A stretch of DNA of 64,000 nucleotides from Lampropedia cohaerens (lineage in GTDB: Bacteria > Pseudomonadota > Gammaproteobacteria > Burkholderiales > Burkholderiaceae_C). The stretch spans positions 156,380 to 220,379 of the forward strand of contig NZ_LBNQ01000025.1 in the NCBI RefSeq assembly GCF_001005215.1, read 5' to 3'. Position numbers and translations under genes: made by a program. Positions 55,856-64,000 of the stretch are shown here, piece by piece. A model generated the notes under the pieces. That model was given only the letters and a program-made list of their open reading frames with translations, was not told the origin of the DNA and made no database searches. Every line of letters starts with the position of its first letter. Positions within the stretch are counted from its first letter, which is position 1.

Positions 55856-57321
55856 TGCGTGATCTGCCCCCGGTCCTGCGCGTGTTCTCCGGCCTGCTGG
55901 TGCTGTTTGCCCTGTCGCTGGCCGCGCCGCTGCTCACCGCCGTAGTGACGGGCGATGGTCTCTGGCCGAGCTATCTGACCTCACTGCTGGTTGGCGTGGC
56001 CATGGGCGCAGCGCTGTTCTGGCGGCTGCGCGCGCACCGGCAGGAGCTGCAGCCTCGTCATGGCCTGCTGCTGGTATGTGCCGTATGGGTGTTGCTGCCG
56101 CTGTATGCCTGCCTGCCGATTCTGCTGGTGGCCGCGCAGCTGGACTATCCGCTGAGCTTTCTGGGTGCCTATTTCGAGGCCGTTTCCGGCCTGACCACGA
56201 CAGGCGCCACTGTGCTCAGCGGGCTGGACCACATGCCGGCATCGCTGAATCTGTGGCGCACCTTCATGCAGTGGCTCGGCGGCATGGGCATTCTGATTCT
56301 GGCCGTCGCCATCCTGCCCATGCTCGGCGTTGGCGGTGGACAGGCCTTTCGCGCCGAAGTGGCGGGTCCGATCAAGGACACCAAGCTCACCCCCCGCATC
56401 ACCCAGACAGCCAAGGGGCTGTGGGCCGTGTATCTGAGCATGTCGGTGGCGTGTTTCCTGGCGTTCTGGGCTGGTGGCATGGGTGCGCTTGACGCGTTGA
56501 TGCACATGTTCGCCACGGTCAGCCTTGGTGGCCTTTCGGCGTACGATGCCAGCTTCGGGCAGTTCGACTCGCCGCTGCTCGAAACCATCGCGATGGTCTT
56601 CATGCTGGTAGCCAGCTGCAACTTTGCGCTGTACTTCGTGGCCATGCGCAAGCACGACCTGCGCCGCATCTGGGCAGACGTGGAGATGCGCGCCACCTTG
56701 ACCACGATGCTGCTGGGTGGACTGCTGGTGAGCGTTTACCTGTGGATCATGGACGTCTACGACCTGCCCCATGCACTGCGCTTTGGCATGTTCAACACCA
56801 TCTCCATTGCCTCCACCACGGGTTTTGCCACCACGGATTACCTGGCCTGGCCGGTATTCGCACCGCTGCTGATGCTGCTGCTGTCGTGCATGACGGCCAG
56901 TGCCGGCTCCACTGGCGGGGGCATCAAGATGCTGCGCCTGCTGATCCTGCTGCAACAGGCGCGCCGCGAGCTGGTGCGGCTGGCGCACCCGCGCGTCATC
57001 AATCCGGTGCGGCTGGGACAAACCGTGATCGACAACCACGTCATCTTCTCGGTGCTGGCCTTCGTGCTGTTCTATGTGGCGGCGCTGGTGCTGCTGAGCC
57101 TGCTGCTGGTGCTCAGCGGCCTGGACCTGGTGACGGCGTTCTCAGCCGTGCTCGCCAGCCTCAACTGCATGGGTCCGGGGCTGGGAGTGGTCGGGCCAGC
57201 GTCGAGCTACGCGGTGCTGAACGACTTTCAGCTCACCGTCTGCACGGTCGCCATGCTGCTGGGGCGGCTGGAAATTCTCTCCATGATGGTGGTGCTGATG
57301 CCGTCGTTCTGGCGACGCTAG
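55855..57321 (+). CDS. trkH: Trk potassium transporter, channel-forming subunit TrkH
   Basis: Inner-membrane K+ uptake protein of 488 residues made of four M1-P-M2 repeats. Selectivity-filter loops are visible as AVSGLTTTGATVLSG (about residue 110), FATVSLGGLSAYD, IASTTGFATTDY and the fourth loop LNCMGPGLGVVG. It is coupled to trkA by a one-base stop/start overlap. TrkA supplies nucleotide gating, so the pair forms a complete Trk system except for the TrkE/SapD ATPase, which is not in the window. Confidence 0.94.
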   Translation: MRDLPPVLRVFSGLLVLFALSLAAPLLTAVVTGDGLWPSYLTSLLVGVAMGAALFWRLRAHRQELQPRHGLLLVCAVWVLLPLYACLPILLVAAQLDYPLSFLGAYFEAVSGLTTTGATVLSGLDHMPASLNLWRTFMQWLGGMGILILAVAILPMLGVGGGQAFRAEVAGPIKDTKLTPRITQTAKGLWAVYLSMSVACFLAFWAGGMGALDALMHMFATVSLGGLSAYDASFGQFDSPLLETIAMVFMLVASCNFALYFVAMRKHDLRRIWADVEMRATLTTMLLGGLLVSVYLWIMDVYDLPHALRFGMFNTISIASTTGFATTDYLAWPVFAPLLMLLLSCMTASAGSTGGGIKMLRLLILLQQARRELVRLAHPRVINPVRLGQTVIDNHVIFSVLAFVLFYVAALVLLSLLLVLSGLDLVTAFSAVLASLNCMGPGLGVVGPASSYAVLNDFQLTVCTVAMLLGRLEILSMMVVLMPSFWRR

Positions 57322-57631
57322 GTGGCAATTTGCGATCTTCCCCCATGCTGCGTGACCGCCGCCAAGGGTACCGGGGCCATCGCAAGATGGCTGCAGCCTG
57401 CTGAAAGTGTCATGAGCAATCGTCGTGTTGCAGGGTTTGCCCCGATAGCCCCCATGGCGCATGGAATGCCTGTGGCGACGTTCTTATATACCCAGACTTA
57501 TATACATATCAGAAAATTCATTCTTTTGAAGTAGAAGAAGCTCTTGGTACAGTTGCGCCCTTGGCTCCGTACTGCCGGCCGCAGCGCCCGGCAGCGCGGA
57601 AGCGAACAGAAAAGCGGATCGCCCACACCCG
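57322..57631. promoter_or_regulatory. 310-base promoter region of the cys genes
   Basis: No gene is seen here apart from an unconvincing 40-codon frame. An AT-rich island at 57481-57535 contains the direct repeat CTTATATAC at 57483-57491 and 57497-57505, followed by AGAAAATTCATTCTTTT. Such an AT-rich block before sulfite reductase genes is where CysB-type LysR regulators act; binding is inferred. Confidence 0.5.
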
Positions 57632-59416
57632 ATGTACCAATACACCGAATTCGACAAAGCATTCGTGCGCAAGCGCGCCGAGCAGTTTCGTGACCAGCTG
57701 GAGCGCTGGCAGGCCGGCAAACTCAGCGATGCGGAGTTTCTGCCGCTACGGCTGCAGAACGGCTGGTACGTGCAGCGCTACGCACCCATGCTGCGCGTGG
57801 CCGTCCCCTACGGCGAGATTTCTGCCGCGCAACTGCGTGTGTTAGGCCGCATTGCACAGGAATACGACGACCCCGAGGCCGAGGTCTACCAGCAGGCCCT
57901 GAAAACGCAAGGCGCGCTGGGCACACGCTACCTGCCCACGCACTACGCGCACTTCACCACGCGCACCAACGTGCAGTTCAACTGGATTCCGCTGTCGCGC
58001 GCCGCTGACGTGATGGACCTGCTTGCCAGCGTGAACATGCATGGCATCCAGACCAGCGGCAACTGCATCCGCAACACCACCACCGATGCTTTGGCAGGCG
58101 TGGCCGTCGATGAAATCGTCGATCCCCGGCCCTACGCCGAAATCCTGCGCCAGTGGACCACGCTGCATCCGGAGTTCTCCTTCCTGCCTCGCAAGTTCAA
58201 GATCGCCATCAGCGGTGCGCGGGAAGACCGTGCCGCCACCGGCTGGCACGATGTGGGCCTGCACCTGGTCAAGAACGAGGCGGGTGAAATCGGCTTCAAG
58301 GTCTATGTCGGCGGCGGCATGGGCCGCACGCCGATGATTGGCACATTGATTCGCGAGTTCCTGCCCTGGAACCAGATCATGAACTACATCGAGGCCATCG
58401 TGCGTGTCTACAACGAGCACGGCCGGCGCGACAACAAGTACAAGGCCCGCATCAAGATTCTGGTTAAGTCCGAGGGCCAGCAGTACATCGACGATGTGGA
58501 GCGCGAATACCGCCAGATCGTTGAAATCGACGGCGGCCCGCATACCGTGCCCGATGCGGAGCTCGAACGCGTAAAGGCCTGCTTCGTCGATCCCGACATC
58601 AGCCACTATCCGCCGCTGACCGGTGAAGAAGCCTCCCGCCTGCTGACGGAGCAGGCCGCTGCCGAGCCCCGGTTCGCACGCTGGCTGCAGCGCAACGTGC
58701 ATCCGCACCGTAACCCGGCGCTGCGCGCCGTGACACTGTCATTCAAGCGCGTCGGCCAGGCACCGGGTGATGCCTCGGCCGATCAGCTGTTTGCACTGGC
58801 CGAGCTGGTCGAGCAGTTCTCCGCTGGCGAGGCACGCGTCACACACGACCAGAACGTGGTGCTGCCGTGGGTGCACGCCTCGCAACTGCAGGCGCTGTGG
58901 CACAAGGCCCGCGAGCTGGGGCTGGCCAGCACCAATGTCGACCTGCTCACCGACATGATCGCCTGCCCCGGCGGCGACCTGTGCGCGCTGGCCAATGCGC
59001 GCTCGCTACCGATTGCCGCAGTCATCACCGAGCGCTACCAGGATCTGGACGAGCTCGACGACATCGGCGACATCGACCTGCACATCAGCGGCTGCATCAA
59101 TTCCTGCGGCCACCATCACAGCGGGCACATCGGCATCCTTGGCGTCGACAAGGACGGCAAGGAGTGGTACCAGATCACCGTCGGCGGCTCCGACGGCTCG
59201 GACCTTTCCGGTCCGCCGCAGCCCGGCAAGGTGATCGGTCCGTCGTTCTCTGCGGCCGAGGTGCCGGACGTGATCGAAGCGCTGCTGACCACCTACCGCG
59301 ACCTGCGCACGCCTGGCGAACGCTTCATTGATACGGTGCGGCGCGTGGGTCTCGACCCGTTCAAGCAGGCCGGCGCGGCAGCACGCCACCCGCAGCCCGT
59401 GGCCGAGACGGTCTGA
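57632..59416 (+). CDS. cysI: sulfite/nitrite reductase hemoprotein
   Basis: Siroheme and [4Fe-4S] enzyme that reduces sulfite to sulfide with six electrons. The 594-residue chain has two ferredoxin-like half domains and two siroheme domains; cluster cysteines are in CPGGDLCALA and SGCINSCGHH, and the substrate-site arginine and lysine regions TRTNVQFNW and PRKFKIAISG are present. A nitrite reductase cannot be excluded, but linkage with DUF934, cysD and cysN supports sulfite. Electrons may come from the ferredoxin encoded at 62327. Confidence 0.93.
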   Translation: MYQYTEFDKAFVRKRAEQFRDQLERWQAGKLSDAEFLPLRLQNGWYVQRYAPMLRVAVPYGEISAAQLRVLGRIAQEYDDPEAEVYQQALKTQGALGTRYLPTHYAHFTTRTNVQFNWIPLSRAADVMDLLASVNMHGIQTSGNCIRNTTTDALAGVAVDEIVDPRPYAEILRQWTTLHPEFSFLPRKFKIAISGAREDRAATGWHDVGLHLVKNEAGEIGFKVYVGGGMGRTPMIGTLIREFLPWNQIMNYIEAIVRVYNEHGRRDNKYKARIKILVKSEGQQYIDDVEREYRQIVEIDGGPHTVPDAELERVKACFVDPDISHYPPLTGEEASRLLTEQAAAEPRFARWLQRNVHPHRNPALRAVTLSFKRVGQAPGDASADQLFALAELVEQFSAGEARVTHDQNVVLPWVHASQLQALWHKARELGLASTNVDLLTDMIACPGGDLCALANARSLPIAAVITERYQDLDELDDIGDIDLHISGCINSCGHHHSGHIGILGVDKDGKEWYQITVGGSDGSDLSGPPQPGKVIGPSFSAAEVPDVIEALLTTYRDLRTPGERFIDTVRRVGLDPFKQAGAAARHPQPVAETV

Positions 59417-59464
59417 ACGCTGCAACCTCGCCTGCCCCGCCTTTTCTCCGAACCGCTACCCGCC

Positions 59465-59860
59465 ATGCAGTTTCAGATCCTCACCCACGACCAGCACGAG
59501 CCTGCCGCCGAAGGCGACAAGCACATTCTCGTGTTGCCCAACGATGCCGATGTGCTCGACGTCCCGCTGGAGGGCGTTACGCGCATCGATCTGGTATTTC
59601 CCGTCTTCACCGACGGACGCGCCTTCAGCCAGGCCTACCTGCTGCGGCGTCGGCGCAGCTTTGCTGGCGACATCCGTGCTACCGGCGACGTACTGATCGA
59701 CCAGCTGCTGCAAATGAAGCGCAGCGGCTTCTCCACTGCCGTGCTCAAGGAGGGCGTTGACCCCGGTGATGCACAACGTCAGCTCGACCGCTTCCCCGGG
59801 TTCTACCAGGCCGATGCCGTGCACCCGCAGCCGCACTTCGCGCACCAGAGCGCCGCCTGA
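59465..59860 (+). CDS. DUF934 family protein of the sulfate-assimilation cluster
   Basis: A 131-residue cytoplasmic protein that in proteobacteria is nearly always next to cysI. The central IDLVFPVFTDGRAFSQAYLLRRRR and the C-terminal half with LDRFPGFYQ are typical. Function is not established. It starts 48 bases after cysI. In related genomes cysH usually follows; here cysD comes next. Confidence 0.88.
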   Translation: MQFQILTHDQHEPAAEGDKHILVLPNDADVLDVPLEGVTRIDLVFPVFTDGRAFSQAYLLRRRRSFAGDIRATGDVLIDQLLQMKRSGFSTAVLKEGVDPGDAQRQLDRFPGFYQADAVHPQPHFAHQSAA

Positions 59861-59887
59861 GCGCCACGAACAGAACGATTTGTCCCT

Positions 59888-60820
59888 ATGAACACCATTG
59901 CCGAGGTCCCCTTGTTGCAGCAGCTGTCCAACGCCCATCTGGATGCGCTGGAGGAGGAAACCATCTTCATCCTGCGCGAGGTGGCCGCCAGCTTCGAGCG
60001 GCCCGCGCTGCTGTTTTCCGGCGGCAAGGACTCGCTGGTCATGCTCAAATGTGCCGAGAAGGCCTTTGGCGCTGGCCGCATCCCTTACCCGCTGCTGATG
60101 ATCGATACCGGCCACAACTTCCCGGAAGTGACCGAATTCCGTGACCGCCGTGCCCGCGAACTGGGCGCCGAGCTGATCGTGCGCAGCGTCGAAGACTCCA
60201 TCGCCCGCGGCACCGTGCGTCTGGCGCACCCTGGCGAGAGCCGCAACGCGCACCAATCCGTCACACTGCTTGAAGCCATCGAGGAATTCCGCTTCGACGC
60301 GCTGATCGGCGGCGCACGCCGCGACGAGGAAAAGGCCCGCGCCAAGGAACGCATCTTCAGCCACCGCGACAGCTTCGGCCAGTGGCAGCCCAAGGCCCAG
60401 CGCCCCGAGCTGTGGACGCTGTTCAACACCCGGCTGGCGCCGGGCGAACATTTCCGCGTCTTTCCCATCAGCAACTGGACCGAGCTCGACGTGTGGCAGT
60501 ACATCGACCGCGAAGCCATCGAACTGCCCAGCCTCTACTACGCGCACCGCCGTCAGGTCGTCGAACGCAAGGGTCTGCTGGTGCCCGTGACGGAACTGAC
60601 GCCACCGCGCGAGGGCGAGACCGTTCAGGAGCGCGAGGTGCGCTTTCGCACCGTGGGCGACATCACCTGCACCTGCCCCGTGGCCAGCAGCGCCGCCACG
60701 GCCGCCGATATCGTCGCCGAGACGCTGACGGCCAGCATCAGCGAGCGCGGCGCCACCCGCATGGACGACAAGACGTCCGATGCGTCGATGGAAAAACGCA
60801 AGCGCGACGGGTATTTTTGA
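59888..60820 (+). CDS. cysD: sulfate adenylyltransferase subunit 2
   Basis: ATP-PPase that forms adenosine 5'-phosphosulfate from sulfate and ATP together with the GTPase CysN. The 310-residue chain has the PP-loop SGGKDS (residues 44-49), DTGHNFPEVTEFRD and GGARRDEEKARAKER, and ends with the standard MEKRKRDGYF. The first gene of the cysDN pair; cysN starts 10 bases after its stop. It directly follows the DUF934 gene with no cysH between. Confidence 0.96.
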   Translation: MNTIAEVPLLQQLSNAHLDALEEETIFILREVAASFERPALLFSGGKDSLVMLKCAEKAFGAGRIPYPLLMIDTGHNFPEVTEFRDRRARELGAELIVRSVEDSIARGTVRLAHPGESRNAHQSVTLLEAIEEFRFDALIGGARRDEEKARAKERIFSHRDSFGQWQPKAQRPELWTLFNTRLAPGEHFRVFPISNWTELDVWQYIDREAIELPSLYYAHRRQVVERKGLLVPVTELTPPREGETVQEREVRFRTVGDITCTCPVASSAATAADIVAETLTASISERGATRMDDKTSDASMEKRKRDGYF

Positions 60821-60830
60821 GGGATCCTTC

Positions 60831-62186
60831 ATGAGCCAAACCACGCAAGCAACCGCCGCACTGCGCTTCATCACCTGCGGCAGCGTCGATGACGGCAAGT
60901 CCACATTGATCGGCCGCCTGCTCGTCGACAGCAAGAGCGTGCTGCAGGACCAGCTCGCTGGCGTCACACGCCACGGCGGCACCGGCACGGACGAGGTGGA
61001 TCTGGCGCAGCTCACCGACGGCCTGGCCGCCGAGCGCGAGCAGGGCATCACCATCGATGTGGCCTGGCGCTACTTCGCCACCGCCAGCCGCAAGTTCATC
61101 ATCGGCGATGCGCCCGGCCATGAGCAGTACACCCGCAACATGGTAACGGCGGCCAGCAACGCCGATGCCGCCGTGGTGCTGGTCGATGCCACCAAGCTCG
61201 ACTGGCAGAACCCCAACCTGCAGCTGCTGCCGCAGACCAAGCGCCACAGCCTGCTGGTGCATCTGCTGCGCGTGCCTTCGCTGATCTTTGCCGTCAACAA
61301 GCTGGATGCCGTGGCCGATGCGGCGCTAGCCTTTGCCAACATCCGCGCTGCCTTGCTGCGCTTTGCCGAGGCCGAGGGCCTCAGCCCCGCTGCGGTCGTG
61401 CCGATGTCTGCCCTCAAGGGCTACAACGTCGTCGAGCCTGTCGCCGGCTTCGCAGGCTACCAGGGCCCGGCATTGCTGCCGCTGCTGGAATCGCTGCCCG
61501 TCACGCCCGCCGAAACCACGCTGCCACTGGCCTTTCCCGTGCAATGGGTGGAAAAGTTTCCTGCCTCCAGCGACACCAGCAAGAGCCGCCGCGTATTCTG
61601 GGGCCGCGTGGCCACTGGCAACCTCATGGCCGGCCAGCAGGTGCGCATATTCCCGGGCGGCCAACAGGCCACCATCGCGCAGGTGCTCAACCACGTGCGC
61701 CAGCCCGCCAGCGTGGCGGCCGGCCTGAGCGCTGGCATTGCGCTGGACCGCGAACTGGACATCTCCCGGGGCGACTGGCTGCTGGCTCTTCCCGCCACGC
61801 AAGCGCCGCAGGCGGGCGACGCCGACTTCGATGATTTTGACGACGCTCCTGCCTCCCAGGCCGCGTGGACGGCCCAGCGGGAGCTGACTGCAACCATCGC
61901 ATGGATGGATGACGAACCGGCGGTGGTGGGCCGCGTGTACTGGGCCTTGCACGGGCACCGTTGGGTCAAGACCAAGATTCGCCGCATCGTCAGCCAGCTC
62001 GACATCCAGACCTTGCAGCGTCAGCAAGCCGGTAGCCTCGCGCCCAATGCCATTGGTACCGTCGAGCTGGTGCTGCAGGAAGCCATCCCTGCTGCGCCCT
62101 ACGCACACAGCCGGACGCTGGGCCGACTCATCCTGGTGGACACTGCCAGCCACAAAACTGCCGCAGCCGTGCTGGTCGACGGCTAG
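60831..62186 (+). CDS. cysN: sulfate adenylyltransferase subunit 1 (GTPase)
   Basis: GTP hydrolysis by this EF-Tu-like subunit drives APS formation by CysD. The 451-residue chain has G1 GSVDDGKST (17-25), [19 protein letters not shown], and NKLD, followed by two beta-barrel domains. An acidic insert ([13 protein letters not shown]) lies near residue 330. It is not fused to a CysC kinase, so APS is probably reduced directly or phosphorylated by an enzyme elsewhere. GAGGGATCC precedes the ATG at 60831. Confidence 0.96.
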   Translation: MSQTTQATAALRFITCGSVDDGKSTLIGRLLVDSKSVLQDQLAGVTRHGGTGTDEVDLAQLTDGLAAEREQGITIDVAWRYFATASRKFIIGDAPGHEQYTRNMVTAASNADAAVVLVDATKLDWQNPNLQLLPQTKRHSLLVHLLRVPSLIFAVNKLDAVADAALAFANIRAALLRFAEAEGLSPAAVVPMSALKGYNVVEPVAGFAGYQGPALLPLLESLPVTPAETTLPLAFPVQWVEKFPASSDTSKSRRVFWGRVATGNLMAGQQVRIFPGGQQATIAQVLNHVRQPASVAAGLSAGIALDRELDISRGDWLLALPATQAPQAGDADFDDFDDAPASQAAWTAQRELTATIAWMDDEPAVVGRVYWALHGHRWVKTKIRRIVSQLDIQTLQRQQAGSLAPNAIGTVELVLQEAIPAAPYAHSRTLGRLILVDTASHKTAAAVLVDG

Positions 62187-62326
62187 CTGAGACAACGCAT
62201 GCCTGCACCGACGGCCAGACGGTCTTTGTCGGCGCGGTGCACGCCGTCATCGCCGCAGCGGTAAAATGGCGGGTTTTCCCCGCCCCACGTCTACCCACAA
62301 CAACCCCAAACCCTTTCCTGGCCGCC

Positions 62327-62656
62327 ATGACACACGTCGTCACTGAAAACTGTATCAAGTGCAAGTACACCGACTGCGTGGACGTGTGTCCGGTCGATTG
62401 CTTCAAGGAAGGCCCCAACTTCCTCATCATCGATCCCGAGGAATGCATCGACTGCGCCGTTTGTGTACCGGAATGTCCGGCCGAGGCCATCTTTGCCGAA
62501 GAGGATGTGCCACCCGATCAGCAGCATTTCATCGAGATCAACGCCGAGCTGTGCGCCAGTGACAACTACAAGACCATCACCAAACGCAAGGCGCCGCTGC
62601 CGGATGCAGACGAGTGGAACGGCAAGCCCGACAAGCTGCAGTATCTGGAGCGGTAA
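62327..62656 (+). CDS. fdxA: 7Fe ferredoxin (3Fe-4S, 4Fe-4S)
   Basis: A 109-residue electron carrier of the FdxA type. Cysteines 9, 12, 17, 21, 25 and 40, 43, 46, 50 match the Azotobacter ferredoxin I spacing; the C-terminal half has the typical [25 protein letters not shown] extension cut here to its key part [15 protein letters not shown]. The ATG at 62327 begins [17 protein letters not shown]. It sits between cysN and a ferredoxin reductase-like gene, so it may carry electrons to the sulfite reductase. Confidence 0.95.
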   Translation: MTHVVTENCIKCKYTDCVDVCPVDCFKEGPNFLIIDPEECIDCAVCVPECPAEAIFAEEDVPPDQQHFIEINAELCASDNYKTITKRKAPLPDADEWNGKPDKLQYLER

Positions 62657-62752
62657 CCCTGCGGATTGCGTGGGCTGCAGTGCAGCCGAAAATGGTGTGA
62701 CTGCGGCGCATCGCGCGCGCAGCGTGTATTGAGAACCTGACACGGGCGCTGC

Positions 62753-63826
62753 ATGGAATCTCCACCATCAAAGACCGATTGCGATGTGGTTGTCGTCGGC
62801 GCAGGCCCTGCCGGCCTTTATCAGCTCTTTCAGCTGGGGCTGCAGGGCCTTTCCTGCCATGCCCTCGACGCGCTGCCTCACCCTGGCGGCCAGTGTGCCG
62901 AGCTGTATCCGCGCAAGCCGATCTACGACATTCCGGGCTTTACCGCCATCAGTGGACATGCGCTGGCCGAGCGCCTGCACCAGCAACTGGCCCCCTTTCC
63001 GATCGGCTGGCACTGGGGCCACACGGCCTGTGCCATAGAGAACTTGCCCGATGGCCGCCTGCTTGTGCGCAGCCAGCAGGGACTGGCCTTGCAAGCCCGC
63101 GCCATCGTGCTGGCACTCGGCGTGGGCGCTTTCGTGCCACGATTGCCCAGAGTGGACGGGCTGGAGGCGTTGCTGGCACAGAGAAGGCAGGTTTTTGTGC
63201 AGACGCAAGACCGCGCCGTGCTGCTCGCCGGTCAGCGTGTGGTGGTGCATGGCGGCGATGAAACCGCCGTCGCCAAAGTTCTGCAGCTGGCCGCGCTGCC
63301 AGCCGACCAGCGACCGTCCGACATCGTGCTGCTGCATCGCCGCGACGTCTTCAAGGCTGACGCTGCGGATCTCCAACAGCTGGCCCAGCTGCGTATCAGC
63401 GGGCAGGTGCAGGTCGTCGTCGGCCAGCTGCAGGGCTTTGTGCTGTCCGATGGGGGCGAGGCTGGCGCGCTGCGCGCCTTGCGCATTCTCGACACAGAAG
63501 GCCGCGAGCAGACACTGATGCTGGACATCCTGCTGCTCTACCAGGGCATTTCGCCGAAATTGGCAGCGTTGCAGGACTGGGGGCTGGCCCTGGATGGCAA
63601 GCTGATCGCGGTTGATCCCGCCACGCAGCAAAGTAGCCGCACTGGCATCTACGCCATTGGAGACATTGCCAGCTACCCCGGCAAGCGCAAGCTCATCGTC
63701 AGTGCTTTCCAAGAAGCCATCGCCGCCGGCTATGCCATCGCCGAGCGTCACCACGGCAAGCCCCTGCAGACGCTCTACACCACCACCAGCAGCCTGTTGC
63801 TGGAGCGACTGGGCCAAGCTGGCTGA
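62753..63826 (+). CDS. thioredoxin reductase-like ferredoxin-NADP+ reductase
   Basis: FAD protein of 357 residues with the fold of type TrxR-like ferredoxin-NADP reductase (YumC group). The FAD motif VVGAGPAGL is at residues 14-22, with GGQCAELYPRKPIYDIPG and the C-terminal GIYAIGDIASYPGKRKLI. The second dinucleotide motif reads VHGGDETAVAK instead of the usual GGGDSA form, so NADPH binding may differ. There is no CxxC, so it is not a thioredoxin reductase. It follows fdxA by 96 bases and may reduce that ferredoxin. Confidence 0.85.
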   Translation: MESPPSKTDCDVVVVGAGPAGLYQLFQLGLQGLSCHALDALPHPGGQCAELYPRKPIYDIPGFTAISGHALAERLHQQLAPFPIGWHWGHTACAIENLPDGRLLVRSQQGLALQARAIVLALGVGAFVPRLPRVDGLEALLAQRRQVFVQTQDRAVLLAGQRVVVHGGDETAVAKVLQLAALPADQRPSDIVLLHRRDVFKADAADLQQLAQLRISGQVQVVVGQLQGFVLSDGGEAGALRALRILDTEGREQTLMLDILLLYQGISPKLAALQDWGLALDGKLIAVDPATQQSSRTGIYAIGDIASYPGKRKLIVSAFQEAIAAGYAIAERHHGKPLQTLYTTTSSLLLERLGQAG

Positions 63827-64000
63827 CCACGCAGCGCCTGTTTCCACCCTGGTCGGCCGCAATGTCACCCGGTGCGGGCGTACAGAGCACCAGCGGCATG
63901 CCGGCACGGATTGCCTGGCGGCGCTAAGCCGTCACTGGCGGTAGGCCACTGCTGGGCGTTGTTGCACAAACGTCCCGAGTCTGTAGGCTAGCGCACCCAT
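63827..64000. other. right-edge non-coding sequence
   Basis: No gene visible in the last 174 bases. GGCGTTGTTGCACAAACG at about 63956-63973 resembles the terminal sequence of some IS5-family elements; the window ends before this can be judged. Confidence 0.3.

Noticed and set aside
57411..57534. 40-codon frame before cysI, possible leader peptide
   Set aside because: No ribosome-binding site, no attenuator-like hairpins and no cysteine or methionine run that would explain sulfur control.

Overview
The window is GC-rich and gene-dense. Protein content and gene order point to a betaproteobacterium of the order Burkholderiales, most like Comamonadaceae. Signs are the rpmF-plsX-fabHDG-acpP-fabF-rpoE-rseA-mucD string, the yqgE-ruvX-pyrR-pyrB-pyrC' string, the bfd-tonB-exbB-exbD iron-uptake locus and a cysI-DUF934-cysDN sulfate locus. 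Most of the window is core genome. I see no CRISPR array, prophage, complete insertion sequence or tRNA gene.

Layout. 1-5217: end of a hotdog thioesterase, a DksA/TraR zinc-finger protein, a YejA-type solute-binding protein, fabI and a Tat-exported multicopper oxidase. 5299-12055: a catabolic cluster for aldarates, with 2-oxoglutarate semialdehyde dehydrogenase, 5-dehydro-4-deoxyglucarate dehydratase, an FCD/GntR regulator, a GudP-like transporter and galactarate dehydratase; together they turn galactarate into 2-oxoglutarate. 12091-20714: Tas-like aldo/keto reductase, iron locus bfd-tonB-exbBD behind a Fur-box promoter, DD-carboxypeptidase, a hydrolase, a PQQ-type sugar dehydrogenase and a lone cyclic-nucleotide-binding domain protein. 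20728-22180: RNase P RNA gene divergent from ruvB. 22224-32864: yceD, rpmF, the fatty-acid synthesis operon, then rpoE, rseA and mucD for envelope stress. 33009-39481: a partial type II secretion operon (gspL-M-N-D-E). 39838-44930: an M23 peptidase, a DUF945 protein, riboflavin synthase, pyrD and rpiA. 45088-50136: prfB with its programmed frameshift, a 2-oxoglutarate permease-like transporter and an acyl-CoA ligase. 49741-57321: yqgE-ruvX-pyrR-pyrB-pyrC', a Yip1-domain protein and trkA-trkH. 57632-63826: sulfite reductase, DUF934 protein, cysD, cysN, a 7Fe ferredoxin and a ferredoxin-NADP reductase-like flavoprotein.

Signals outside the protein genes: rnpB on the minus strand; the prfB recoding site; five good intrinsic terminators; a Fur box between -35 and -10 boxes; two matching operator-like sites in the galactarate cluster; a three-copy intergenic 15-mer; mutually exclusive hairpins before rpiA; and a possible 24-residue membrane peptide between bfd and tonB. 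I found no clearly new multi-gene system. The best leads are small regulatory or RNA elements and missing genes in otherwise conserved clusters (cysH, rseB, the rest of gsp). Starts were chosen by ribosome-binding sites, overlaps and family alignment from memory; no database search was run.
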